A DNA stretch of 64,000 bases from positions 809,657 to 873,656 of the forward strand of contig NW_017962915.1 of NCBI RefSeq assembly GCF_001661345.1. Reading direction: 5' to 3'. This DNA is from Ascoidea rubescens DSM 1968 (Eukaryota; Ascomycota; Saccharomycetes; Ascoideales; Ascoideaceae). The notes under the pieces were generated by a model. That model was given only the letters and a program-made list of their open reading frames with translations. It was not told where the DNA came from and ran no database searches. The translations under genes were made by a program, and so were the position numbers. How positions within the stretch are numbered: the stretch's first letter is position 1; every line of letters begins with the position of its first letter. Below, one piece after another: positions 18,673-28,306 of this stretch.

Positions 18673-19247
18673 GTGTTTCACTAGACTCCAGCATCATCCA
18701 GCAGCAGTGCTTTTTTTGTTTCTTTTGCTTCCTTTGCTTCCTCTTCTCTAGCTCCAAGACACCACGGTCACCTGACAGCCCAGCAGAGTTGCTACCCAGC
18801 GTCGTGCCGGTTGCACAAACTAGCACGCGCGTGCGACTTGTGTAGTGCACGTGTGCACCCTATCAGTATGCATGCGTCTCGCTGCAACAGGGCTGAGTCA
18901 GCGCTGCGTCAGCGGTCCGCCGTGGTGGACGACGCAGGAAAAATTTTAACAGGAGAATTGTTTTTGTATCTGTTTGAGAGAGTTTTCTGAGAGTGAGTGT
19001 TGGTAGCGTTGTTAGCATTGTATTGTTAGCATTGTTAGTATTGTTAGTATTGGTAATATCACTGTTCTTACTCTATCTCGTCTCCATCTCCACCAGCCCT
19101 TACACTACTCTCCATCTTCTCCATCTTCTCTCTCTGCCTCAATTCCCTCTTCTTTCTCTTTCTCTTTACCACACTCTTCTCCCTCACCTCTTTGTCTTTC
19201 TTTTCTTTCTTCTTCCTCTCTTCTTCCTCTCTTTCTCCTTCCTGATC
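18673..19247. promoter_or_regulatory. GC-rich promoter of the NMD5-type importin gene
   Basis: This holds GCTTCC repeats (18715-18750), the 12-bp palindrome GCACGCGCGTGC (18823-18834), GTGCACGTGTGCAC (18845-18858, with CACGTG inside), and tandem GCTGAGTCAGC (18892-18902) and GCTGCGTCAGC (18903-18913). The long leader 19080-19240 is a C/T-rich tract of TCTTCTCC-type repeats. The mix of CACGTG and TGA(G/C)TCA resembles the MTR10 promoter. Confidence 0.6.
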
Positions 19248-22200
19248 ATGGAAAAGGCTATCCTACAATACCTCAATGACACTTTAAGTCCTATCCTCCA
19301 AACAAGAAGAGATGCTGAAAAAAACCTCAACAGCTTCCTAGGTCAAGATGGCTTTTTGAACTTCTGTTTATCCTTATCACTTAACCACGACCTAGATACC
19401 TCAATTAAAAAAGCTGCCTTGATTTTTTTCAAAAACAACCTCAACAACGAAAAAATTTCACACAACGAAAAATCTCAAATCAAATCAAATCTAATCCAAA
19501 TTCTATTGCTATCAAACCAATCCATTCTCCAAAACATCTCAATAAAAAATACTTCATCCATTTCCTCCTCAATCAACGACCAGCTTTTCCTCATCGACTC
19601 AATTCAACTCCTACTAACCAACGACTTCAATCTCAAACAAAACAAAAACTCCACAAATTCTCAGCTCCTCTTCTCCTGGTTAAACAATCTAATCGAAACT
19701 TCCATCCAATTGCTAAACAATACTCACGACAAACTAGACTCAAAAATATTAACTGCCTTTCAAATCTTGAAGCAAATTTCAAAGTTTTTCAAAGACAATT
19801 TGCTCACTCTAACAAACCCAACAAACTCAACAACAAACTTGAATAAATCCTCAATCAAACAAAAAAACTTGATTCAAATTTGGCAGGATTTTAATTCTTC
19901 CATTTTACCTGTTCTATTAAACTTTTCTTCTCATTATCTTAATAATATCAACAATATCAACAATATCAACAATATCAATAATATCAATGATGATGAAATC
20001 AACTTGAATTGTCAGTTCTTATACTACATAATCAAAATATTCAAATACAATACCTACAATAACCTACCTTACTGTATTCTATCCTCAAACTCAAACTCAA
20101 ACTCAAATGACTTTCAATTCTTTGATAAATGGTTGTCTCTCCACATCAACTTAATTCAACTAAACTACCTTCACAAAAATATTTCCAATAACAATAAAGA
20201 TGATACCAATAATCACAATGAAAATGGAAATGAAAATGAAAATGAAAATGAAAATGATATTTACTCAAACCCTTCATTTCAAAAAAACTATAAAATCAAA
20301 TTAAAAAAATGGTCTCTACACAATCTATCAAGATTATTATCAAACTTCAACTCAATTTCTTTCAAATTATCAAATACCCACAACATTCACAATACTCCAA
20401 ACACTCAAATCACTCAAATCACTCAAATCACTCAAATCAACCAAAATACTCACACCAACCTCATCATATACAAAGACATCATCTCCCATTTTAACCAAAA
20501 CTTATTAAACAACATCCAAATCATCCTACTCCAATCAATCAACTTTTCCAATCCCACCTTGATCTTCAATTCTCACCAATCCATCCTATACTATCTGATC
20601 CAGTTCTTCACAAACATAATCTCAAACCAATCCGCCTTTAACTTCTTACTACAAGATAACAAACTATCCATCCTACTAAACTACCTAATCTTTCCCTTAA
20701 TCTCAAATTTCCCAATCGACGACACAATCAAAAACAATCCCAACCTAAATCCCTCAAAAATATCCCAAATCCTACAAAATCACAACCAAAATCATAATCA
20801 TAATCAAAACAAAAACAAAATTCAAATTCAAAACAAAAACGAAAACGAAAACAAAAACGAAATAAAAAATATAAACAAAAATATAGACAACAACCCCATC
20901 CTATCTTCCTCAATCGAAATCTTAGACACCTTCCAAGACTCTCAAAAGGATTACTTTAATAAATACTTTTCTTTTGACAACTTTAACGATGAATTAAATG
21001 CTAGATCTGCCTCTTTAAATTTCCTCTCCAAATTAATCACCCTCAAATTTTTCGATTCAATCAACCTCTTATTCGAATTATTAGACCAAATCTTCTCCAA
21101 AAGAAAATCCTTTCTTGAAAACCAAAACCAAAATCAATTGGATCAAAATCTAAACCTAAACAACATCATCACAATGAATAAAAAAAATAACCAACTAGAC
21201 CCAATCATCAACCACAACTTGCTATCAAACTCAATTCAATTTGACCAAAATTTCGACATCTCCTCAATATCCTCGTATGATGAATTGCAAATGGTTTTCC
21301 AAATGGATGCTGGCTTACAGCTATTAAACCAAATCATCAACTTTATCCTAAATCCTACTAAAAATAAATCAAAAAATAACAACGATAACCTACTACAAAA
21401 ATTCCAATCCATCATCGAACAAATCGTCCAAAATTATATAATCCCAGAACTATACTTGCTAAAATTTAAATCCCTAAACTCAAGAGCCCTTGAAATCATA
21501 TCAACTTTAGACTTTAAATTCAACGATTCCTCTCTCTTATCAAAAATCTTTGATCCAATCTTGAAATTAATCCTATATACCCAAAACTATGATACCATAT
21601 TAAATAAACAGAAAATTAGTTCCATCTCAAATAACCTCAACAACAAAATCAACTCGGTAATCGACAACATCCCAAGTGATAAATTACTCATTTTAAATTC
21701 AATAAATGAAGATTTTTTCCTTCAGTTTTTTAATGACCATGATAATAACAATAAAAATAATAATCTATTATCTGCATCAGACTCAGACCAAATTAATAAT
21801 GAAATTAACGACCCAAATTTAATTATCAAACTCGAATTCTTAAATTGCTTAAAAACCTTATTAATTAATCCCGAAATAATAAATTATTTACAACCATATC
21901 TACCCAATTTAATTGACCAATTATTTCTTTTAATTAATAATTATGACTTTGATTTATTAACTGATATTTTGGAAAAATTCGTCGATGCTTGTTCATCAAA
22001 TATTAATGAAACACCCTTTTTAATTAAACTATCTCTAAAATTATCAATAAATCTTTACAAAAATTTAATCCAATTAGTTAACATTTCTCAAAATCAAAAT
22101 CAAAATGGCTCATCAAATAATAATAAAAAAAATTCAATTAAAGCTGCTGACACTAATAAAGAATTTATTTGTTTTGGCCTAATTAATAATTTATCCTACA

Positions 22201-23807
22201 TTATTAATGCCAACCATAACAATAAATACTTGATCATTAAAATTTGGGAGATTTGTAATGTTAATTTCAAAATCGTCATTAATCATTCCATTATAACCTT
22301 TTTAGAGGAAACTCTAGATTTAATCGGCGAATTTATGCTAATCTTTGATAACTTTTACCTACCAAATATTGAAGAGGAATTACTAAAAAATTTAATGGAA
22401 AATTTCATCACTTTTGATTATATTTCTTATTTTGAATGTTTTGTTGGTTTGATGGAAAATTATATTTTATTAGGTTTTAATCAAAGACTTAATAAAAAAT
22501 TTATTAAAAATTTAAATCTTCAACTAATAAATTCAAAAACTTATGAAGAATCTCAACAATGTAATAATATTATCTCTTTTTATACTGATTATTTTGCTGA
22601 AAAAAATTCAAATATCTATTCAATAGTCTCCAATTCAGAAGATTCAAATAATTTATCCAAGAAAATTTTAACATCAGTTATTCAAACAAATTTTATGAAT
22701 ATTTCAAACTCTATATTTCTGAAAAATATTCCTCCAATGACTTATAGTATCTCTCTATTTAGTGACTTTGTATTATTACTAAATAATATTGAAACTACTT
22801 TTAATCTTGAAAATAATAATAATGTTTTAAGTTCAAGAGGAGATGATGAAGAGGTCTTTAAAATGAGTGAATTGAAAAATGATTCAACTAATTCAATGAT
22901 TACAAATATTTTGAACGATGTATCATTAGGTTTCGCTAATTTATTTGAGTCATTTATAATGAGGGATGAAAATCAATTTAAACCTGTAATTGATTTTGAA
23001 AGCTTGGAATCCGATGAAGAGTTTTCATGTTTTTATTCAAGCTTCTACAAATTGATTTTGTGTTGTCTTGTTTATAAGCCTTTGTTGACGTTAAAAACAT
23101 TGGCAGAATTCTTTGATAATTTCAAAGACGATATTATTGATGATTCCAAAGACAGTGAGGAGCTTGAATTAATGCTAGATTTTGTTAAAGGATTTCATTG
23201 GAAATTTTTAATCAATGTTTGGCTTGTTAGAGGTAATGAATATTCGGTTTGTGAAAACTTTAATAAGAGCCTTTTTAACCTTAAGTTGCAAATATTTTTG
23301 ATTATAAAATTTTTGAAAAATGTTCCATTAATATACGAACATAATCAATTTTTTTTACCATCTTCAGATAATATTGATGATGAGTTTAAATTATTTATTG
23401 ATTTATTGTTTTTCAAATTGATAGATTTATTTTACATCTTTCTAAGAAGAATTTATGAAAATGGGGATGGAAATAATACAGATGAAGAAGATGAAGAAGA
23501 AATAAGTGATGATGTTTATGCAAACAGTTTATCAAAAGATAACTATCGATTGGAATTTCTTCGTTTTGGATCACCAGTTTCATCATTAAGTGTGAATGGA
23601 TCAAGTACGCCAAATGACAACGATGAAGAAATCGTTAGCAATGATATTAGAGTGAATGTTATCAAAGAGTTTGATAATTTATTGAATGAGTTGCCGAAAA
23701 AAGATCAATCTAAATTTATGGAAGTTATTAATGGAAAAGAGAACTTTAACGATTTGTTGAATTATTATATGAATAATCATAATTCTCTTGAGATTTTATT
23801 TTTGTAA
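19248..23807 (+). CDS. NMD5: NMD5/SXM1-type importin-beta karyopherin (importin-7/8 family)
   Basis: A nuclear import receptor. The N-terminus (ILQYLNDTLSPIL..., DGFLNFCLSL, IKKAALIFFKNNL) matches the importin N-terminal heat repeats and resembles Nmd5. Later segments LKKWSLHNLSRLLSNF and YLQPYLPNLIDQLFLLINNYDFDLLTDILEKFVDAC fit the importin-7/8 group. An acidic patch (TDEEDEEEISDD, near 1410) precedes the C-terminus, as in Nmd5. The ATG at 19248 is used because the 85 codons before it begin with GTG and encode a Leu/Ser/Phe tract from a C/T-rich leader. At 1519 residues it is about half as long again as Nmd5 or Sxm1, the excess being Asn/Gln/Glu/Ile repeats (20000, 20220, 20400, 20780-20880). 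Family assignment is firm; Nmd5 versus Sxm1 is tentative. Confidence 0.72.
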   Translation: MEKAILQYLNDTLSPILQTRRDAEKNLNSFLGQDGFLNFCLSLSLNHDLDTSIKKAALIFFKNNLNNEKISHNEKSQIKSNLIQILLLSNQSILQNISIKNTSSISSSINDQLFLIDSIQLLLTNDFNLKQNKNSTNSQLLFSWLNNLIETSIQLLNNTHDKLDSKILTAFQILKQISKFFKDNLLTLTNPTNSTTNLNKSSIKQKNLIQIWQDFNSSILPVLLNFSSHYLNNINNINNINNINNINDDEINLNCQFLYYIIKIFKYNTYNNLPYCILSSNSNSNSNDFQFFDKWLSLHINLIQLNYLHKNISNNNKDDTNNHNENGNENENENENDIYSNPSFQKNYKIKLKKWSLHNLSRLLSNFNSISFKLSNTHNIHNTPNTQITQITQITQINQNTHTNLIIYKDIISHFNQNLLNNIQIILLQSINFSNPTLIFNSHQSILYYLIQFFTNIISNQSAFNFLLQDNKLSILLNYLIFPLISNFPIDDTIKNNPNLNPSKISQILQNHNQNHNHNQNKNKIQIQNKNENENKNEIKNINKNIDNNPILSSSIEILDTFQDSQKDYFNKYFSFDNFNDELNARSASLNFLSKLITLKFFDSINLLFELLDQIFSKRKSFLENQNQNQLDQNLNLNNIITMNKKNNQLDPIINHNLLSNSIQFDQNFDISSISSYDELQMVFQMDAGLQLLNQIINFILNPTKNKSKNNNDNLLQKFQSIIEQIVQNYIIPELYLLKFKSLNSRALEIISTLDFKFNDSSLLSKIFDPILKLILYTQNYDTILNKQKISSISNNLNNKINSVIDNIPSDKLLILNSINEDFFLQFFNDHDNNNKNNNLLSASDSDQINNEINDPNLIIKLEFLNCLKTLLINPEIINYLQPYLPNLIDQLFLLINNYDFDLLTDILEKFVDACSSNINETPFLIKLSLKLSINLYKNLIQLVNISQNQNQNGSSNNNKKNSIKAADTNKEFICFGLINNLSYIINANHNNKYLIIKIWEICNVNFKIVINHSIITFLEETLDLIGEFMLIFDNFYLPNIEEELLKNLMENFITFDYISYFECFVGLMENYILLGFNQRLNKKFIKNLNLQLINSKTYEESQQCNNIISFYTDYFAEKNSNIYSIVSNSEDSNNLSKKILTSVIQTNFMNISNSIFLKNIPPMTYSISLFSDFVLLLNNIETTFNLENNNNVLSSRGDDEEVFKMSELKNDSTNSMITNILNDVSLGFANLFESFIMRDENQFKPVIDFESLESDEEFSCFYSSFYKLILCCLVYKPLLTLKTLAEFFDNFKDDIIDDSKDSEELELMLDFVKGFHWKFLINVWLVRGNEYSVCENFNKSLFNLKLQIFLIIKFLKNVPLIYEHNQFFLPSSDNIDDEFKLFIDLLFFKLIDLFYIFLRRIYENGDGNNTDEEDEEEISDDVYANSLSKDNYRLEFLRFGSPVSSLSVNGSSTPNDNDEEIVSNDIRVNVIKEFDNLLNELPKKDQSKFMEVINGKENFNDLLNYYMNNHNSLEILFL

Positions 23808-24220
23808 ATTTGGTTGATTTTTTTTTTTATTTTTTATATCTTTTCTGCTTTTTCAAATTTAGTTTTTTTGATGTTGTTTTTTTCTGCTCCTTTTAATTTG
23901 ATAATAATATCCTATTATATACAATTATATATTTGTTATTTTTTGAAAATTTGAATGATCACTGATTTTTTAGTTATTAATTTTTTTACTTTTTTTTTGA
24001 TTCGATAACTTGATACCCTTATTTTTTTTGTTTTTCAATATTTGAAAATTTAGAAAATAATTTTTTTGCTATACTATTTTTTTTTATTTAAATAAGATAT
24101 TAAATAAGATTATTAAGAAGTGAAAACGCAATACAAATAAAAGCTGATAAAGTGAGAGCAATAAGAACAGTAAGAATATTATATAGAGTATCAAATAGAA
24201 TATTAAAATAAGTGGACTGG
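23808..24220. other. Convergent spacer NMD5-type / CAR1
   Basis: Very AT-rich with many T-runs (23818-24085). It serves as the 3' flank for both genes. Nothing else seen. Confidence 0.5.
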
Positions 24221-25292
24221 TTAGACGATAGTGTCACCAAAAGCACATTTAGCAATAGCTAAACCAGCACCAACTGTGTCAATTACATTCACGTCATTTC
24301 TGGCCAACGAAGGATTAACCTCAACGATATCGAGAGCAGCTAGATTACCAGTCTCAGCAACAGCTTCAGCGATAAACAAACCTTCTCTTAGAGTCAAACC
24401 ACCTCTCACAGGAGTTCCAGTTGCAGGAACATACAAGGGATCAATTGCATCAACATCGTAGGATAAGTGAATTGGTCTGTCATTGTGAGGGTTGATTTTT
24501 CTCAAAGCCATTTGAACGACGTTGTTAATACCATATTTATCGACGTGGTACATTGAGTAAGCAGCGATATTCAATTCTCTAAGGATTTTTTTCTCGCCAT
24601 CATCAACGTCTCTTAGACCAATATAAGCGATTCTGCCTGGGCTCAAGCACTTGGGGATCCATTTTAAATGGGGAGGATAAGAATGAGAGTCCAAGCCCAT
24701 AAGAAACGAGATTGGACAGCCATGCAAATTGCCAGATGATGTTGTTAAGGGAGTATTGATATCAGCATGAGCATCGATCCAAAGCAAACATGAATCAGGG
24801 TATTTGTGGAAAACACCAGCAACAGTGCCAATGGCAATAGAGTGATCACCGCCTATAGTTATTGGAAAATTGTTTGATAAGGCAGCATTTTTAACAGAGT
24901 TGTAGATTTTGTTGGTTGCATCGGAGACTAATTTTGGTTTTTTGCAGTTTTTGTAAACGTCCTTGATTTTGGAATATTCTTGGTAGTCAAAGTTCTTTAA
25001 TGGATCATCTAAGGAAATGTCCCAGCCTAGGGATTCCAATTCAGATTGTAGATTTGCAGCTAGTAGATGGGAGGGACCATGTTCAACACCAGGCTTGTCT
25101 TGACCACCAGAAAATGGGGCTGAAATGATGGTTGCACTTTTGTTTGGGTAAAATTTGTATGGCACTTTTTTGGAAGGAAAGTGGAAAGTGGAAAGTGAAA
25201 AGTGAAAGACAAATGTTAATAAATATATGAAGTTTTTGAATGTGAAAAACCAAACAAAAAAAAGATCAGTACATACTATCGGATACAGTCAT
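24221..25292 (-). CDS. CAR1: CAR1 arginase, two exons
   Basis: Arginase hydrolyses arginine to ornithine and urea in the cytosol, the first step of arginine use as nitrogen source. Exons are 25292-25277 and 25164-24221, giving 319 residues. Exon 2 carries all manganese-site motifs (exon-2 numbering): GGDHS (105-109), DAHAD (131-135), SYDVDAIDP (235-243) and ALDIVEVNP (277-285). Without splicing, the frame of exon 2 begins at a GTG and has no ATG before the catalytic core. Upstream, ATG-ACT-GTA-TCC-GAT-A is followed by GTATGT, and the acceptor AAAAAAG joins TG so that the split codon A|TG makes a second Met: [15 protein letters not shown]. The branch site is TATTAAC (25215-25221). Nitrogen regulation is suggested by GATAA sites upstream. 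S. cerevisiae CAR1 has no intron. Confidence 0.92.
25165..25276 (-). other. CAR1 intron (112 bases)
   Basis: 5' site GTATGT (25276-25271), branch TATTAAC (25221-25215), then a C/T tract of repeated CTTTCCA units with no AG before the acceptor AAAAAAG (ending at 25165). If it is retained, translation from the exon 1 ATG meets TGA after eight codons (MTVSDSMY). Confidence 0.85.
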
Positions 25293-26083
25293 TCTTGGTT
25301 AGTTTTGAAAAATCGATAAAGATTGTGGTATATATAGACAATATATATAGTGTTTGTAATATTTTTGGCAATTCAAATGTAGCAAGATCCAGGGATAGTG
25401 AAGATGAAAAAAGGAAGATAAAACAAAAAACAAAAAAAGAAAAAGCAAAGGGAAATCCAGGAGGTTTAAATATTGCTGAAAGCTGGCGGAACAGAGAAAT
25501 TTGAGGCATAAAAGACAAGGAGATGCCTTTTTCCAGTCTGCTAAATTATGACTAAATTCATTGGTAAATTCAGAAAATTACTGTCTGTTTGGGACCTAGA
25601 TTAGCAGTTCTCGCTGAAGAAGTAACTTAGGGGAAAGATAGTGGTGAAGAAGCAAGTAAAAAGAAATGGGGGAATTTAGGAGCAAAGGATGCAGGCGTGG
25701 CCTGGCCAGTCATCTGGGTGACGAAGAGTCATCGCCTGGCCAGCAGAACTGGAGGAGAAGCAGCAGACTAAACAGGCCCAAAAACATGCTCCAGCTCGAG
25801 AAGCTCGTCCTCCAGATCTGTGATGGTGGGTGATTATATCGATCGAGCACAGAATATACAAGACGCACACTGCGGTACGATGCTGCAAACTGCGGCAGGA
25901 ACACGCACACTCCCCGGCGGCGGGCTAACCGCTAAGCGAAGGACGTGGCGAGCGCCAGCGCGACGGGCGGCGAAAGAGGCTGTTCGGCAGAGGCGAGTAG
26001 AAGGAACTAGAGATAACTAGATAAAGCAATTAGAGATAACTGGATAGACCAACTAGATAGAGATACATAGACACAAGGGTCAG
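25293..26083. promoter_or_regulatory. CAR1 upstream region with GC island
   Basis: The proximal part (25293-25510) is AT-rich with TATATA stretches (25328-25349). Positions 25680-25990 are GC-rich. Three GATAA motifs (26012, 26020, 26035) could bind GATA nitrogen regulators. CGGGCGGCGAA (25964-25974) is close to the URS1/Ume6 core known from S. cerevisiae CAR1, and GGCGGCGGGCTAA lies at about 25916-25928. These assignments are inference from motif similarity. Open frames here have no protein-like character. Confidence 0.5.
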
Positions 26084-26638
26084 TCAGAACTGGTTCTGCT
26101 GGTTCTGGAACTTCATCCGGGACTTCAAAAAGAGCTCTTCTTGCTTCTTCAACAACTCTTCCTCGCTCATTCCCGTGTTTTGTAGCTTGTGGTGCTTCCT
26201 TTCCCTGCCCTTCAAGTTCTCCTTGTGCTTCGAGAGAAGGTTCTTGATAGGCTCGATGTAGTCGTTATAATCCAAGAGGTCGAGGGCCTTCAATACATGG
26301 TCACTGGCAATCGTCTTTTTGGCTTCTTTTTCTGCAATCTCGTTTGATTCCGCTGCCAATATCATCAAGAATTCAATGCAACACTCTATTATCACTTCCC
26401 TTGCTTCTTTGGAAAATGACAAGTCGTTGGGCAAGATCTCCCCAATTATTTTTTGAACAGTTGCTAATCAATATTCTCAGATGTTAGTATCTCAATATAT
26501 TCACAAGAATCAAAAAACAAAACAAAAGAATTTATGAAATATTCATATCTTCTAATCCTAATTGTATTATTCTTACTTTTACTTACCCTTTGGAAGTGAC
26601 AACTCTTCACTTGCAGCATTAGTTGTATAATCTGACAT
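26084..26638 (-). CDS. NCB2: NCB2, NC2-beta (Dr1) subunit of the TBP repressor, two exons
   Basis: NC2-beta pairs with NC2-alpha (Bur6) through histone folds and clamps TBP on promoters. Exons are 26638-26587 and 26463-26084, giving 143 residues. Exon 1 encodes MSDYTTNAASEELSLPK plus one base; exon 2 completes an Ala and continues TVQKIIGEIL, so the spliced junction reads SLPKATVQKIIGEIL, the conserved start of the histone fold. The fold continues with SFSKEAREVIIECCIEFLMIL...ESNEIAEKEAKKTIASDHVLKAL, and the tail has the family's MSEEELLKKQEELF. The intron follows the same LPK junction as in S. cerevisiae, to my knowledge. The gene is upstream of CAR1, same strand, and downstream of PUP2. Confidence 0.93.
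26464..26586 (-). other. NCB2 intron (123 bases)
   Basis: 5' site GTAAGT (26586-26581), a perfect TACTAAC branch site (26489-26483), acceptor TTGATTAG ending at 26464, 20 bases from the branch site. Exon joining restores the NC2-beta reading frame exactly. Confidence 0.93.
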
Positions 26639-27041
26639 TGTATTATTATTGACTTTTATTGATTTTAAGATGTTTATATTTGTGTTTATGTTTATGTTTA
26701 TATTTATTTATTTGTTTATTTGTTTATTTGCTTATTTGAAAGTTATATTTGATGCTGATTTTGAGTAAAATTTCTCTTCACTTGCTTCGGATCCAATTTC
26801 TTGTTTTTATACCCACAATTTTTTTTTTGGTGCGTGTTTCGATGCAGGTCCCATAAACCTGGATCATGATTATGTAATCATACAGTTTGAACAGTTATAT
26901 TCATTATAAAAATCGTTGAATTAAACAATTAGAAAATTTAAGAAGTTTAAGAAAAATTTAAGGAAATTTAAGGAAACTAAACAAAAGAATAACTAAAAAA
27001 ATTCAGTCAATTTATTTTCTTTTCTTTTCTTTTATTGTCGT
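26639..27041. other. NCB2 promoter / PUP2 downstream
   Basis: About 400 AT-rich bases with a tandem TTTATGTTTA / TTTATTTG repeat at 26675-26740 directly upstream of NCB2. No gene or RNA recognised. Confidence 0.5.
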
Positions 27042-27899
27042 TTAACTGGCCTCAGCTATATCATCGTCTTCTTGATCTTTTAATTCTTGAATAATCTTCC
27101 CAGTTTCTTCATCACTATAAATTCTAAATCCTTCATCTTTAGTAACACTAGCTAACTGTGCATTATTACTGTCCAATTTTTCTTCCATCACCTGTTTTAA
27201 TATCTTCAAAATCAACAACTCGGCATCCTTTAATGTCAATGACTTGTGATATTCATTATTCAATTCAGCTTGGGCTCCCTCGCTACCGGCACCTATAGCC
27301 TTTGCATCATATCTATAAAACGTTCCTGATGGATCAGCATGATACAATTGTGGTCCATTTATATCATCGTATCCCGCAATCAACAATGCTACCCCAAATG
27401 GTCTCGACATTAATCTCTCTTCTCCGTCAACTCCCTCTCCAAATCTTAATGCCAAATCGCATACAGATTGTGTCAATGTTTCAACTTGAATCTTTTCATC
27501 ATAATATAAATTATGGTTTAACGATGCCACCCTAGCATGATCAATCATCGATCTTGCATCTGCTGTCAACCCTGACATTGCACATCCTATATGGTTATCA
27601 ATTTCAACAATTTTTTCAATCGATGACGATTCTAATAATGGCGAGGTAACTCGTTTTTCAACTCCCAATATAACACCTTCAGATGTAGCAATTCCAATTG
27701 CTGTGGATCCTAACTTTTAATTAATTCCACTAATTAGTACTTCCATAATCAATCAACTAACAGAAAATCAACAACAAAAAAATAAAAAAAATAAAATACT
27801 CACTTTAATAGCTTGCAACGAATATTCAACTTGAAATAAACGTCCCTCGGGAGAAAATGTGCTAACACCTCGATCGTATTCACTTCTGGTTAAAAACAT
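27042..27899 (-). CDS. PUP2: PUP2, 20S proteasome alpha-5 subunit, two exons
   Basis: Alpha-5 of the 20S proteasome ring. Exons are 27899-27804 and 27713-27042, giving 255 residues. Exon 1 encodes [32 protein letters not shown], cut here at the end of the alpha-subunit signature ([20 protein letters not shown]). Exon 2 resumes [21 protein letters not shown]. The rest is near identical to yeast Pup2, including [46 protein letters not shown] and GSEGAQAEL. The acidic C-terminus ([10 protein letters not shown]) is usual for alpha-5. It is divergent from UTP5. AGTGGCAAT (27977-27985) in the shared promoter is a partial match to the Rpn4 element GGTGGCAAA; binding is not proven. Confidence 0.95.
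27714..27803 (-). other. PUP2 intron (90 bases)
   Basis: 5' site GTGAGT (27803-27798), unlike the GTATGT of most yeast introns; branch TACTAAT (27739-27733); acceptor TTAAAAG ending at 27714. The nearer TTAG, immediately after the branch site, is too close and would break the frame. Confidence 0.9.
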
Positions 27900-28306
27900 T
27901 CTCACTAAATCAATTACACAAGTATCTCCCTATCAATTGCACTATCAATTCTCCTTTAGTTTCCAATCATTCAAGAAGTGGCAATATAATCTTGAAATCT
28001 TTCAGCTTCTTCCTCCACGCACGTGAACTATATATCACGTGAACATATTGTCAGTATATATCTGCATTTAACGCATAAAAGAACGCATAGTCCATATCTG
28101 CGGCTTTGTTTTTAATTTTTCTTTCTTTGGGTTTGGAAATTTTTTTTTTAAACTGAAAATTTTCAGTTTTTTTTGCTATTTTATCTACTTCTGCTGTTTC
28201 TGCCGAATTTATATACCTTATATGGATCTCGATTCATTCTCTTATTGTACATAATTGCTTACCTTTTTTTCTTTTTGTTTTTTCATTTCATAAAAAATTA
28301 GATAAA
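27900..28306. promoter_or_regulatory. Divergent PUP2-UTP5 promoter
   Basis: It has two CACGTG boxes (28020-28025, 28036-28041), the Rpn4-like AGTGGCAAT (27977-27985), and a 20-base perfect palindrome (28150-28169) centred on GAAAATTTTC that resembles the RRPE element of ribosome-biogenesis genes, fitting UTP5. T-runs fill the rest. Confidence 0.6.

Noticed and set aside
18993-19247. N-terminal extension of the NMD5-type importin
   Set aside because: Begins at GTG and encodes a Leu/Ser/Phe tract from a C/T-rich leader; the conserved importin start lies at the ATG at 19248.
25676-26020. Short frames in the CAR1 upstream GC island
   Set aside because: Arg/Ala/Cys-rich with no conservation signal or gene-like start; GC-rich DNA has few stops by chance.
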